64,000 nt of DNA from Anaerolineales bacterium (GTDB lineage Bacteria; Chloroflexota; Anaerolineae; Aggregatilineales; UBA2796). The notes beneath the pieces were generated by a model. That model made no database searches. It was not told where the DNA came from and saw nothing but the letters and a program-made list of their open reading frames with translations. The position numbers and the translations under genes are program-made. Of the stretch, positions 52,091-60,855 are shown one piece after another (within the stretch, counting starts at the first letter, position 1; every line of letters begins with the position of its first letter). Where the stretch lies: the NCBI GenBank assembly GCA_015075625.1, contig JABTTZ010000003.1, forward strand, positions 124,001-188,000, in the 5' to 3' direction.

Positions 52091-54865
52091 ATGACTCACC
52101 AACCATCCACCCCCCTTCCAGCCACGATGGATAGTTCAATCGCAGCACAGCCCATCTTGCCATGGTGGGCTTTTTCCGAGGAGGAGGTGATTGCCCAGCA
52201 CGCCACTGATCCGATAAACGGCTTGACCGATGCCGAAGCCTCGACACGCCTTGCCAAATATGGCGAGAACGCCCTCCCCGAAGAAGAAAAGGAATCCTTC
52301 CTTGCCAGCCTGATTGACGCCCTGACCGATCCATTGGCAATCGTCCTGACTGTCGCCGCCATTTTGAGCGCGGGGATTGGCATTGCCCAAGGAGAACCGG
52401 ATAAGCTCCAGCAGGCGGGCTGGATCATGGGTATTGTTGTCTTTATGACAATCATCGGTTATGTGGTGGATCGTTCCGCCGACAACGCCCTTGCCAAACT
52501 TAAGGAAATGCAGCAAATCCCGGCGCACATTGTCCGCAATGGGAAGCGCATTGAGATCAACGCGGAAAAGGTTGTCCCGGGTGATGTGCTGACCCTGAAA
52601 CAAGGGGATCGCGTTCCGGCGGATGCCCGCATTATTCAGGCAACCGATGCCACAGCGGGGGAAGCCGTCTTAACGGGCGAACCGGAAACGGAAAAGCATA
52701 CGGGCGTCCTTGAAGAAGAAGCGCTGATCAAAGATCGGAGCAACATGCTCCATATGGGGACGTTCATCGAAGGCGGTGATGTGCGGGCGGTAGTCACCAA
52801 CACGGGCATGGCAACCGAATTTGGCAAGATTTACAAAGAACTTCAAGAGGCGGAAAAGACGGATACGCCCCTTCAGCGGCAGTTAGAAAAACTAGGCAAT
52901 TTCATCCTCGTGGGGACGCTCGTCATCTGCGTCCTTGTTGTCCTGATCTATGTCGTTGTCCAGAAATATGCTATTTTGGATGCGCTGATTGTTGCCGTTG
53001 CCCTCGCCATTGCCTTCATCCCCGAAGCGCTCGGCGCGATCATCACCATTGCTCTTGCCCTCGGTGTGCGCGAGATGGTCGGCAAGAAGGCGATCATCCG
53101 CAAGCTGTACGCGGCAGAGGGGCTTGGCTCGGTGAGCATCGTCTGTACAGATAAGACGGGGACGATCACCTTCAACAAAATGACGGCGACGCACGTCTGG
53201 ACGCCCGATACCGGAGAAGTGCGTCTTGAGGCGGCGGAGATCAAGAACCGCTCGAAGGAATTCAGGCGGCTGCTGGATGTTGCCCGTCTGTGCAACAACC
53301 TGAAAGATGGCACAGAGCGGGCGCTAGGGAAGCTGGCGGAGATGGCGGGCTTTGTGATGAACGAAGAACGCTTGCTCAGCCGCGTTGGACTCGTCCCCTT
53401 CAACAGCGCCCGTAAGATGATGAGTACGCTTGACCACGACGGCGACGGGACGCACACCCTCCATGCGAAGGGGGCGCCGGAAGTCCTCTTGTATCGCTGT
53501 GCAACGGTCATTGAGGGTGGCAAGGCAATCCCGCTGACGGACGACAAACGCAAACGCATTCAGGTTCAGGTGCTGCGCTTTGAGCGCGAAGGCTACCGTG
53601 TTTTGGCATTTGCCGAACGGGAATTTGACGTGCTGCCCCCGGAAGTAAACGACAGCGTGGAGGAAAATCTGGTCTTTGTGGGGCTAATCGCCATCTCCGA
53701 CCCGCCGCGTAGTGAGGTGAAACAAACCGTCCAACATCTGCGCGAGGCGCACATTACGGCGAAGATGATCACTGGTGACAGCGCTAATACGGCGCTTTCC
53801 ATCGCCCGTGAGGTGGGGATTGTCTCTGCCGAGGCAACCTCGCACGATGTCATTGACGGGGTAGAAATGCGCCGCTATACGGAAAAGGGCGCCGACAACC
53901 TGACCCCAGAGGAACTTGCCCGCCTTGTCAAGACGAATGTCTATGCGCGTGTCTCCCCCTCGGACAAAGTGACCATTGTGCGCGGCTTGCAGCGGGCAGG
54001 GCACCTGACGGCAATGACGGGTGACGGTGTGAACGACGCCGCAAGCCTGAAACAGGCGGATGTGGGCATCGCTATGGCGGATGGGACAGAGCTTGCCAAA
54101 GAAGTGAGCGATGTGATCCTGACCGGCACATACAGCGCAATTGGGGCTGCCGTCCAAGTGGGGCGGACAATTCTCTACCGCGCACGGCTGTACATTCACG
54201 CCCTACTCAGCACGAACGGGTCGGAGGTTGGGGCGTTCATTGTGGCGGCATTGGCGGGTTTCCCCGTCCCGCTGACGGCGATTCAACTGTTGGTGATCAA
54301 CCTGCTTGGCGATTCGTGGCTGAGCATTGCCCTTGCTGCCGAGAAAGAAGAACCGGATGTCATGCAGCAGCCGCCGCGCCCCTCGACAGAGCCAGTGATC
54401 ACGCGCTACATGTGGTTCAGCATCGGCTTGCAGAGCATCGTGGTGACGATTTTGCTGACAATCACCTTCCTGATTGCCCGCAACTACACGCGCTCGATTG
54501 GGCTGGCGGATACCGATGGGGTGGCGCTGGCAATGCAGCAAACAGCAACCTTCACCATGTTCATGATCCAGAAAATTCTACGGAGCGCCTTCACCGCCCG
54601 CAGCTTGCGCTTTAACCTGTGGGAAATTGGCGTGTTTAGCAATCGCTGGAGTTTGATTGCAGCAGTGATCACGATAGGGATTGCCTTCGCCGCGATTTAC
54701 ATCCTCCCTGTTGGGATGAACACGGCGGCGATGGTCTTGTTCCCGACGTTGTTCCTCTTGGGGTTGATCCCGCCCATTGTGGAGGAAGCGGTCAAATTTG
54801 GGCGGAAGTTCTTTGTGAAGCCGTTGGTGGTGACGGTAGTTCCCGCCCCCGCACAGAAGGCGTAG
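52091..54865 (+). CDS. P-type cation-transporting ATPase (P2-type)
   Basis: ATG 52091 gives 924 residues. An N-terminal cation ATPase domain (ATDPINGLTDAEASTRLAKYG) precedes TGE actuator motif (AVLTGEPETEKH), the phosphorylation site CTDKTGTIT, the KGAPE nucleotide site, and MTGDGVNDAASLKQADVGIAM. Transmembrane helix M4 has IPEALGAIITIALALG, close to the PEGL motif of calcium pumps. It probably moves Ca2+, Mn2+ or another divalent cation out of the cytosol. Ten membrane helices are expected. No regulator is adjacent. Confidence 0.95.
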   Translation: MTHQPSTPLPATMDSSIAAQPILPWWAFSEEEVIAQHATDPINGLTDAEASTRLAKYGENALPEEEKESFLASLIDALTDPLAIVLTVAAILSAGIGIAQGEPDKLQQAGWIMGIVVFMTIIGYVVDRSADNALAKLKEMQQIPAHIVRNGKRIEINAEKVVPGDVLTLKQGDRVPADARIIQATDATAGEAVLTGEPETEKHTGVLEEEALIKDRSNMLHMGTFIEGGDVRAVVTNTGMATEFGKIYKELQEAEKTDTPLQRQLEKLGNFILVGTLVICVLVVLIYVVVQKYAILDALIVAVALAIAFIPEALGAIITIALALGVREMVGKKAIIRKLYAAEGLGSVSIVCTDKTGTITFNKMTATHVWTPDTGEVRLEAAEIKNRSKEFRRLLDVARLCNNLKDGTERALGKLAEMAGFVMNEERLLSRVGLVPFNSARKMMSTLDHDGDGTHTLHAKGAPEVLLYRCATVIEGGKAIPLTDDKRKRIQVQVLRFEREGYRVLAFAEREFDVLPPEVNDSVEENLVFVGLIAISDPPRSEVKQTVQHLREAHITAKMITGDSANTALSIAREVGIVSAEATSHDVIDGVEMRRYTEKGADNLTPEELARLVKTNVYARVSPSDKVTIVRGLQRAGHLTAMTGDGVNDAASLKQADVGIAMADGTELAKEVSDVILTGTYSAIGAAVQVGRTILYRARLYIHALLSTNGSEVGAFIVAALAGFPVPLTAIQLLVINLLGDSWLSIALAAEKEEPDVMQQPPRPSTEPVITRYMWFSIGLQSIVVTILLTITFLIARNYTRSIGLADTDGVALAMQQTATFTMFMIQKILRSAFTARSLRFNLWEIGVFSNRWSLIAAVITIGIAFAAIYILPVGMNTAAMVLFPTLFLLGLIPPIVEEAVKFGRKFFVKPLVVTVVPAPAQKA

Positions 54866-54910
54866 GGCGAGGTAGGGTGGAAAGGGCGACCTCGTGTGGT
54901 CGCTCATTCC

Positions 54911-54961
54911 ACCCGCCGCTACCTAAAGGGAGGGCTGAAATCAGCCACCTCTTCGGGGCTT
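54911..54961 (-). repeat. Dispersed repeat A, copy 5 (inverted, diverged)
   Basis: ACCCGCCGCTACCTAAAGGG, then CCACCTCTTCGGGGCTT. Orientation is that of copy 3; the palindrome is partly degraded. Confidence 0.5.
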
Positions 54962-55056
54962 AAAACCCCATTCACCGCACCCGTCTTACCCCCTTCGCCT
55001 ATGTACAGATTGAGGAGGTTCTGTCTTTATGCCCCAGAGGATCGCCTCGACAAAGC

Positions 55057-56991
55057 TCACTCCCCCACTTGCACCGTGAAGGATGCCTCTACTCCCGCCG
55101 CTGCGCCGTAGACCGCCACTGTATAGCGCCTACCTGCTTTCAGCGGCACACCGAGCAGTTCAGGATCACGCCCCGCCCCGCCATCACGATCCATGCAAAA
55201 GACCTGATCGTAGACATGGCAGCCGTTCACATAACTTCGGTAGAGGTTTGTCCCCTCGTTTAGCTCGATGAAAAGAAGCTGTAGATCAGCATTCCCTTCG
55301 GCGCTTACAGTGACTCCATACTCTCCATCGCGTTCGGGGGTGAAGGTGTAGAGCGCCACCGGGCGGTCTGTCGTCAGGTTGCCCTTGACGGGCGTTTCAG
55401 CGCGAAGGGTAGGAATGTTGGTGAACTGATACAAACTCAGAGTGAACTGCCCTTCTGTCGAAGGATCGTTCGTCGTGACCTGAAGAACCACCTCATCACC
55501 CGCTTTTGCGTGGAGGAACACACCATATTCATCGACAGGCATGGCGTCACCGGCAGAGCCGCCCCCCCCACCACCGCCGCCACTGCCACCTTGTCCGGGA
55601 GCGTTGACCGAATAGCCAAGATCAATGAGGAGCGGGTGATTGGTCGTCTGGAGCAGGGCAAAGACAAGCCCTTCTGCCTCTGCCCGTGTGGTGAAGGTGA
55701 TCTGGGTTGAACCGGGGGCAAACTGCGCTTGGTATGTGCTGTTCATTCCCATTGAGATGACCTGAGGAGGGGCGATGGGGGCGGTGGCGCTGATGATGCA
55801 GTTCGGAATGATCACCTGCTGTCCAACCTGAAGTGGGCTCGGATACATTCCCTGAAGAAAATCGATCGTCACGCCGAATTGGGCGGCAATAGAAATCAGG
55901 GTGTCGCCCGCCTGAACGGTGTAGACACAGTTCATTCCTGTTGCGGGGTTGCCGCTGATGGGCGTCGCGGTGGGGAGAGCGGTTGCCATCGGGAGCAGCG
56001 CCGCCCCGCCAAGCGTTGTCAGGGTAAAGGTTTCGGCATTGTAGATGAAGGTGACGCCTGTTGGGGCGCTGGCATAGCTACCATCAGGATTCAAGGCAAT
56101 CGCGGTGACCCCGTACTGTCCTGAGGTGGGCAGTATCGAAACATGAAAGGACGGCGAGGTGGGGTAAACCCCCGAAAGGATCGTCGTTTGGGATGCGGCA
56201 TCGGTCAGCCACAAGTAGACTGTTGCGGGGAGCGGCTGCGGAACAACCCGTCCAATGCCTTCTATCCTCATAGGAATGGTGAAGGTGTTCTCTGCCGGAT
56301 TTGTCTGTAGGATAGGACCAAGCGTGATCCGTGCTGTACCCGCTTCAAGGATGGGCGCGGGGAGCGTCCCGCCGCTGATGATCACCGTCCCGCCGGGGAC
56401 AACCGTAGGCGGTAAGAGGGTAGCAAAGGGTGTTGAGGTGGGCAGAGGGGTGGGCGTTGGTGTGGTTGCCTGCCCCGCCGCGCCGGGGAGGGTCTGCCCC
56501 CGCCCGTCTTTCGGGCGAGGTATGCCGGAGAGTGCCGCCGCGCCGAACAAGATAAGAGTCAGGGCTGCCACAAGGGAAAGGGTGAACGCGCTCCCTGGGA
56601 TGTGCGCACGACGCGCATGTGGTGCGCTTGGTGATGGGTAGGCTAAAACGGTCATGGGATTATCCTTAGCTAAGCCCGCTCGTGAGTCGTCCATGTAAAG
56701 GGAGGGGTGACCAACGTGGTTTGTTGTGTTCCTCTCCCCTGACGAAGGCGGAATCAGGGCGGGGGAAGGTTGATGTTGTGCTGCCTTATGAAGGGCGTGC
56801 AGCCAAAGCGCCGTCTGCTTGCTTGGCGTCAGGGCTGCCGCACCCGCCTCGGTAAGCGCCCGCGCCATCGCCGCCACCGCCGGATCAAGTTCTGACGGGG
56901 GAGCGGTGTTTAGGTCGTGGCGCAAACGGTCTAGGTAAGCGTCCAAAGCGATCTCTGCGATCTCTTGGGCGCGAGTGTATTTCTCAGTCAT
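55057..56991 (-). CDS. Membrane-anchored LysM protein paired with ECF sigma factor
   Basis: A 644-residue protein. Residues 1-110 are cytosolic and helical (AEIALDAYLDRLRHDLNTAP), with an anti-sigma-like position in the operon. One membrane helix follows at about 135-155 (FTLSLVAALTLILFGAAAL). Outside are a Thr/Pro linker, a beta-domain, a LysM domain (VYTVQAGDTLISIAAQFGV) and a glycine-rich stretch before a C-terminal beta-domain. It overlaps the ECF sigma gene by ATGA. A role as anti-sigma factor sensing the cell wall is plausible but not shown. Confidence 0.8.
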   Translation of the reverse strand: MTEKYTRAQEIAEIALDAYLDRLRHDLNTAPPSELDPAVAAMARALTEAGAAALTPSKQTALWLHALHKAAQHQPSPALIPPSSGERNTTNHVGHPSLYMDDSRAGLAKDNPMTVLAYPSPSAPHARRAHIPGSAFTLSLVAALTLILFGAAALSGIPRPKDGRGQTLPGAAGQATTPTPTPLPTSTPFATLLPPTVVPGGTVIISGGTLPAPILEAGTARITLGPILQTNPAENTFTIPMRIEGIGRVVPQPLPATVYLWLTDAASQTTILSGVYPTSPSFHVSILPTSGQYGVTAIALNPDGSYASAPTGVTFIYNAETFTLTTLGGAALLPMATALPTATPISGNPATGMNCVYTVQAGDTLISIAAQFGVTIDFLQGMYPSPLQVGQQVIIPNCIISATAPIAPPQVISMGMNSTYQAQFAPGSTQITFTTRAEAEGLVFALLQTTNHPLLIDLGYSVNAPGQGGSGGGGGGGGSAGDAMPVDEYGVFLHAKAGDEVVLQVTTNDPSTEGQFTLSLYQFTNIPTLRAETPVKGNLTTDRPVALYTFTPERDGEYGVTVSAEGNADLQLLFIELNEGTNLYRSYVNGCHVYDQVFCMDRDGGAGRDPELLGVPLKAGRRYTVAVYGAAAGVEASFTVQVGE

Positions 56992-57668
56992 TCATTCCTC
57001 TCCTCCACGCCAAGAGTGTCTCGATAGCGATCCCGTAAGGTGCTGATGATCCGGCTGAGCGCGGTACGCACCGTGCCGGGACGTTTGCCGATCACCGTCC
57101 CGATTTCCTCGGCTGTCAGCCCCCCTGATACCTTCAACCAGATGAGTTCTTGCTGCTCATCGGGAAGTTGTGCAACCAACGCCCGTATTGCGGCGCTCTC
57201 CAGTGTTTCGATCACCACCTGATCGGGGGGCGGTGCCGGGTCGGGGAGCACCTCTGCCGCGCTGAGATCGGCAGCGGGGTGACGCCCACACTGTTTGTGA
57301 TGGTTGATCACGGTGTGGCGGGCGATGGTGAACAGCCACGCCGCCACCCCACCCCCACGATAGCTGACCAGCCCGGTGAGGGCGCGGGTGAAGATGGTGC
57401 TGGTCAGATCATCCGCTTCGTGAGGGTCGCCCACCCGCCGCAGGCAGTAGGCATAAACGCGCTTGGCGTAGCGCTCGTAGATCGGCGCAAAATGACGCAG
57501 ATCGGTGCGAGCGGCATGGAGGATTGCCACCTCGTCAAGGGGTGGGGGGGCGGGGGATTCCTCCATCCGTTCCGCCTCCGCGTCCCTCAGGTAAAAGCGC
57601 TTCAGTGGAAAGCGTGCTGCCGTGCTGATAGGTCGTCTCCCTTCGGCGTGCCGTCGGTTTTTGAACAC
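56988..57668 (-). CDS. ECF RNA polymerase sigma factor
   Basis: A 226-residue sigma-70 family ECF protein. Region 2 has YAKRVYAYCLRRVGDPHEADDLTSTIFTRAL (seen as RVYAYCLRRVGD and ADDLTSTIF), and region 4 has LPDEQQELIWLKVSGGLTAEEIG and GKRPGTVRTALSRIISTLRD. The start is GTG 57668, with AAAGGG 9 nt upstream; ATG 57566 is an alternative. The gene is translationally coupled to the LysM membrane protein, a likely regulator. An ECF-like promoter precedes it, suggesting autoregulation. Confidence 0.93.
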   Translation of the reverse strand: MFKNRRHAEGRRPISTAARFPLKRFYLRDAEAERMEESPAPPPLDEVAILHAARTDLRHFAPIYERYAKRVYAYCLRRVGDPHEADDLTSTIFTRALTGLVSYRGGGVAAWLFTIARHTVINHHKQCGRHPAADLSAAEVLPDPAPPPDQVVIETLESAAIRALVAQLPDEQQELIWLKVSGGLTAEEIGTVIGKRPGTVRTALSRIISTLRDRYRDTLGVEERNE

Positions 57669-57682
57669 GTGTCTACCCTTTA

Positions 57683-57709
57683 AGACAACCTTTCCGCAAA
57701 AATGTTACA
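57683..57709 (-). promoter_or_regulatory. Candidate ECF-type autoregulatory promoter
   Basis: On the minus strand TGTAACA (57709-57703), a 16-17-nt spacer, then GTCT (57686-57683). It fits the AAC...GTCT pattern of ECF promoters and lies 15 nt before GTG 57668. Confidence 0.5.
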
Positions 57710-57750
57710 AAGATGAGAGGGGATTGGAAGATAATTTTTCGATCTAGCAA

Positions 57751-57787
57751 AAGTGCCAAATGAATCGTGTAAGGCACTTGCTATACT
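57751..57787 (+). promoter_or_regulatory. Operator-like palindrome and -10 box upstream of azoR
   Basis: AAGTGCC (57751-57757) and GGCACTT (57773-57779) are inverted around 15 nt. The -10 TATACT follows at 57782-57787. A repressor bound here would cover the -35 region. Confidence 0.5.
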
Positions 57788-57899
57788 CATCTGCGGTCAT
57801 GAAGGGATTGAGATTCGGCACGATAGACGCATCACCACGATTCATCGCTCCCCCCCCGCAGACAAAACTCTCGATCCCCATTTTCGTAGGGGGATAGTC

Positions 57900-58523
57900 A
57901 TGGAACTCCTTCATCTAGTGGCAACGCCACGCACCGGTCATTCAAACACGCTTCGGATTTCAAACGCTTTTATTGAGGCGTTGATCGGGAAATACCCCGA
58001 TCTAACGATCACGACGATGGATTTATTCCATCACGATGTGCCAGCCATGGCGGGTGATAAGATTGAGGCAAAGTATCTGCTGATGCAAGGCAGCGCGATC
58101 AAACCCTCCATGACGACGACATGGACAGAAATTGAGGGGTACATCGCCGGGTTCATGCGGGCAGATATGTACCTGATCAGCGCCCCAATGTGGAATCTTG
58201 GTATCCCCTTCACCCTCAAATACTACATTGATACGATTGTTCAGCCCGGGTATCTGTTTAAGTACCTTCCAGACGGTACGCCGGTTGGCTTAGCAAAGGG
58301 GAAAATGGTCATTGTCAAGACCTCTGGCGGGGATTATTCCGCCCCGCCGATGAATCAATTTGACTTCCACGAGCCGTATCTGAAAGGAATTTTTGGCTTT
58401 TGTGGGATTCGGGATATTCATGTGATTCGGGCGGGGTTGATGGATGTGAATCCTGATTTGCGGGAAAAGAGCCTCTGCCACGCTATTGAGGAGCAGATTC
58501 CGGCGGTATTAAAGCATCTTTAA
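57900..58523 (+). CDS. azoR: FMN-dependent NADH:quinone reductase / azoreductase
   Basis: The real start is ATG 57900 with TAGGGGGATAG ahead, giving 207 residues. It has a flavodoxin-like fold with HLVATPRTGHSNTLRISNAF, ISAPMWNLGIPFTLKYYIDTIVQPGYLFKY (seen as APMWNLGIP and YIDTIVQPG) and KTSGGDY. This is typical of AzoR. It reduces azo compounds and quinones using FMN and NADH, protecting against electrophiles. An inverted repeat at the promoter suggests a repressor, not encoded nearby. Confidence 0.92.
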   Translation: MELLHLVATPRTGHSNTLRISNAFIEALIGKYPDLTITTMDLFHHDVPAMAGDKIEAKYLLMQGSAIKPSMTTTWTEIEGYIAGFMRADMYLISAPMWNLGIPFTLKYYIDTIVQPGYLFKYLPDGTPVGLAKGKMVIVKTSGGDYSAPPMNQFDFHEPYLKGIFGFCGIRDIHVIRAGLMDVNPDLREKSLCHAIEEQIPAVLKHL

Positions 58524-58746
58524 GGCACTGCTTTCACAGGGGGTGTTGGGGCGATTCCTGTCTGGTCGCCCCGCCGAAGCGAGTTAAGATTACCCCTCTC
58601 ATAGTACGATTTTTAGGTCAACCCCTCACCCCCTAGTCCCCTCAATCCGCCGGGCGGAAGGGGGTGGGGTCATTATGGTTAGGCATCTTCACCCGAATTT
58701 ACGGATAGGCGCTTAGTATTGGCGATCACGCTACTATTCTGCCTCT

Positions 58747-60771
58747 TCACCCCTCTGCCAGCGCCGACCACTCCGCCATTTTTTCGTCCATCACCGCATG
58801 GGCATCGTTGTAGGCGGCGCTCAGCGTTCGCACCTGATCAATGTTCCCCGCTGCGCTAGCTGCTTCCAACTCAGCAGTCAATTGAGCAATCTCTGTCTCC
58901 AGTTGGGTAATCTGCGCCTCTGCCGCTGCAATGCGCTTCTCTCGTTCGCGGGGGGATAGCTCTTTCCCCTTTCCCTGGGTGCCATGATTTCCCTGAGCGC
59001 CGTTCGTCGCGCTGATGCCCTTCCCCATGCGGGCGGCTTTTTCCGCCTCGCGCCGCGCCTCGCGCAGGGCAACGTACTCTTGGTATGTCCCATCAAAGGG
59101 GGTGAACATCCCCGGCTCCACAGCCCAAATTTGCGTGGCGAGGGCGTCAATCAGGTAGCGATCATGGCTGACCAAGAGAATCGTTCCCTCAAAGCGATCC
59201 AACATCGCTTGGAGAACTTCTTGAGCGGGGATGTCCAAGTGGTTCGTCGGCTCGTCTAGGAGCAGCAGGTTTGCCCCTTCAAGGGCAAGTTTCGCCAGCG
59301 CCACCCGCCCGCGCTCACCGCCGCTGAGCGTCTCAATGGGGCGAAACACATCCTCTCCGGTGAACAGGAAATTGGCAAGATAATCCCGTGCCTCGCTGAT
59401 TGGCAGGTTGCGCACCGTCAGCAGTTCGTCCAAGATACTCCGTTTGGGGTTCAGGCGTTCGTGAGCCTGTGCAAAATACCCCATCGTCACCTGTGCGCCG
59501 CGCTTGCTCTCCCCCGCGAGGGGGCGCAGTTCACCGAGGAGTGTCTTGAGGAAGGTCGATTTTCCCACGCCATTCGGTCCGATGATCGCCGCCGTCTCGC
59601 CTCGGTAGAGTGTGAGATCGGGAACGGTGAACAGGGCTTTCTCGGCGCTATAGCCAACCCGCAGTCCTCGTGTCATGAGGACTTTATCCCCACTGCGCAG
59701 GGTCGATTTCATGGTCAGGCGCAAACTGGATGATTGCGGGCGAACGCTTGCCGGCTTGAACGCTTTGATCGCCGTTTCCGCCTCGGCAACGGTGAAGGTG
59801 CGCACCCCACCGATCCCCGTCTGCGACCAACTTTTTGCCGCCTTGTAATCCACAACGCCCATCTGCTGAATGGCGACTAAATCACGGCTCAGACGGCGCA
59901 GGCGCCCATATGCCTGCGCATTGGTCGAGGCGCGGACGATGTTCTTTTTGATGTAATCAAGCTCACCCAGCAGCCGCGCCCGTTCTACCTCAAAGGTTTC
60001 CATCCGCTGCTGCCAGCGTTCTTCCCGTTGGCGAAGGTAGGCGCTGTAGTTCCCCTTGTAAGATTCGACAACGCCCCAATCCAATTCCCAAATCGTTGTC
60101 ACAACGCGATCCATAAAGTACCGGTCATGGCTGACGACAAGGAGCGCACCCTCCCACGAATTCAAAAAGGATTCCAGCCACTCTACTGCGGCAATATCAA
60201 GGTGATTTGTTGGCTCGTCTAAGATCAGCAGAGATGGTTTTTCGAGGAGCAAACGGGCGAGGAGGGCGCGGGTTTGCTGCCCCCCCGAAAGCGTTTGAAG
60301 GGTGCGTTCGTAATGCTCCGCCGTGAAGCCCAACCCTTGCAACACGTGGCGAATGCGCGTTTCATAATCGTAGCCGCCCGCCAGATCAAAGGCGTGTTGC
60401 ACTTCCCCATAGCGGCTGAGTAGGTCAGCATCATCAGGGCGTTCTGCCATCTCATGAGCAAGATCGACAAGCTGCGCCTCTTGCTGGCGTATCTCTACAA
60501 AGGCGGTGAGCATTTCTTCCCAAATGGTGCGGTTGCTGTCGAATTCGGCACGCTGCGGAAGGTAGCCCATGCTCAGCCCTCGCGCCCGTGTCACCGCCCC
60601 GCTCGAAGGGGTATCCAAGCCGATCAAGATGCGGATCAGGGTCGATTTTCCTGCCCCATTCGGACCCACAAGGGCAACCTTTGCCCCATGTGGCAGGTCA
60701 ATATCGAGATCGGTGAAAATGTCGTCGGCGCCAAAGGCTTTGCTCAGATGGGTTGCTTTTAGAATAGACAT
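58747..60771 (-). CDS. ABC-F family ATPase
   Basis: A 674-residue soluble protein with two ABC domains and no membrane segment. Domain 1: GPNGAGKSTLIRIL, LSGGQQTRALLARLLL, LILDEPTNHLD. Domain 2: GPNGVGKSTFLKTLLGE, LSGGERGRVALAKLAL, LLLLDEPTNHLD. An interdomain linker (about 240-330) matches the P-site-tRNA-interacting motif region, and a C-terminal coiled coil (ITQLETEIAQLTAELEAA) follows. ABC-F proteins act on ribosomes, in translation or antibiotic protection. The subtype cannot be set from sequence alone. Confidence 0.95.
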   Translation of the reverse strand: MSILKATHLSKAFGADDIFTDLDIDLPHGAKVALVGPNGAGKSTLIRILIGLDTPSSGAVTRARGLSMGYLPQRAEFDSNRTIWEEMLTAFVEIRQQEAQLVDLAHEMAERPDDADLLSRYGEVQHAFDLAGGYDYETRIRHVLQGLGFTAEHYERTLQTLSGGQQTRALLARLLLEKPSLLILDEPTNHLDIAAVEWLESFLNSWEGALLVVSHDRYFMDRVVTTIWELDWGVVESYKGNYSAYLRQREERWQQRMETFEVERARLLGELDYIKKNIVRASTNAQAYGRLRRLSRDLVAIQQMGVVDYKAAKSWSQTGIGGVRTFTVAEAETAIKAFKPASVRPQSSSLRLTMKSTLRSGDKVLMTRGLRVGYSAEKALFTVPDLTLYRGETAAIIGPNGVGKSTFLKTLLGELRPLAGESKRGAQVTMGYFAQAHERLNPKRSILDELLTVRNLPISEARDYLANFLFTGEDVFRPIETLSGGERGRVALAKLALEGANLLLLDEPTNHLDIPAQEVLQAMLDRFEGTILLVSHDRYLIDALATQIWAVEPGMFTPFDGTYQEYVALREARREAEKAARMGKGISATNGAQGNHGTQGKGKELSPREREKRIAAAEAQITQLETEIAQLTAELEAASAAGNIDQVRTLSAAYNDAHAVMDEKMAEWSALAEG

Positions 60772-60855
60772 AGGGATAGAGACATTAACATCATGCTTAG
60801 AATCACGGGGTTAGGATAGCGTTCTCGTTCTCGTGTCTATTCTACCTCACCCTGT

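Noticed and set aside
54866-55056. Frames in the gap after the P-type ATPase (for example 54896-55111).
   Set aside because: They lie in repeat A and run into the end of the LysM gene; no coding signal.
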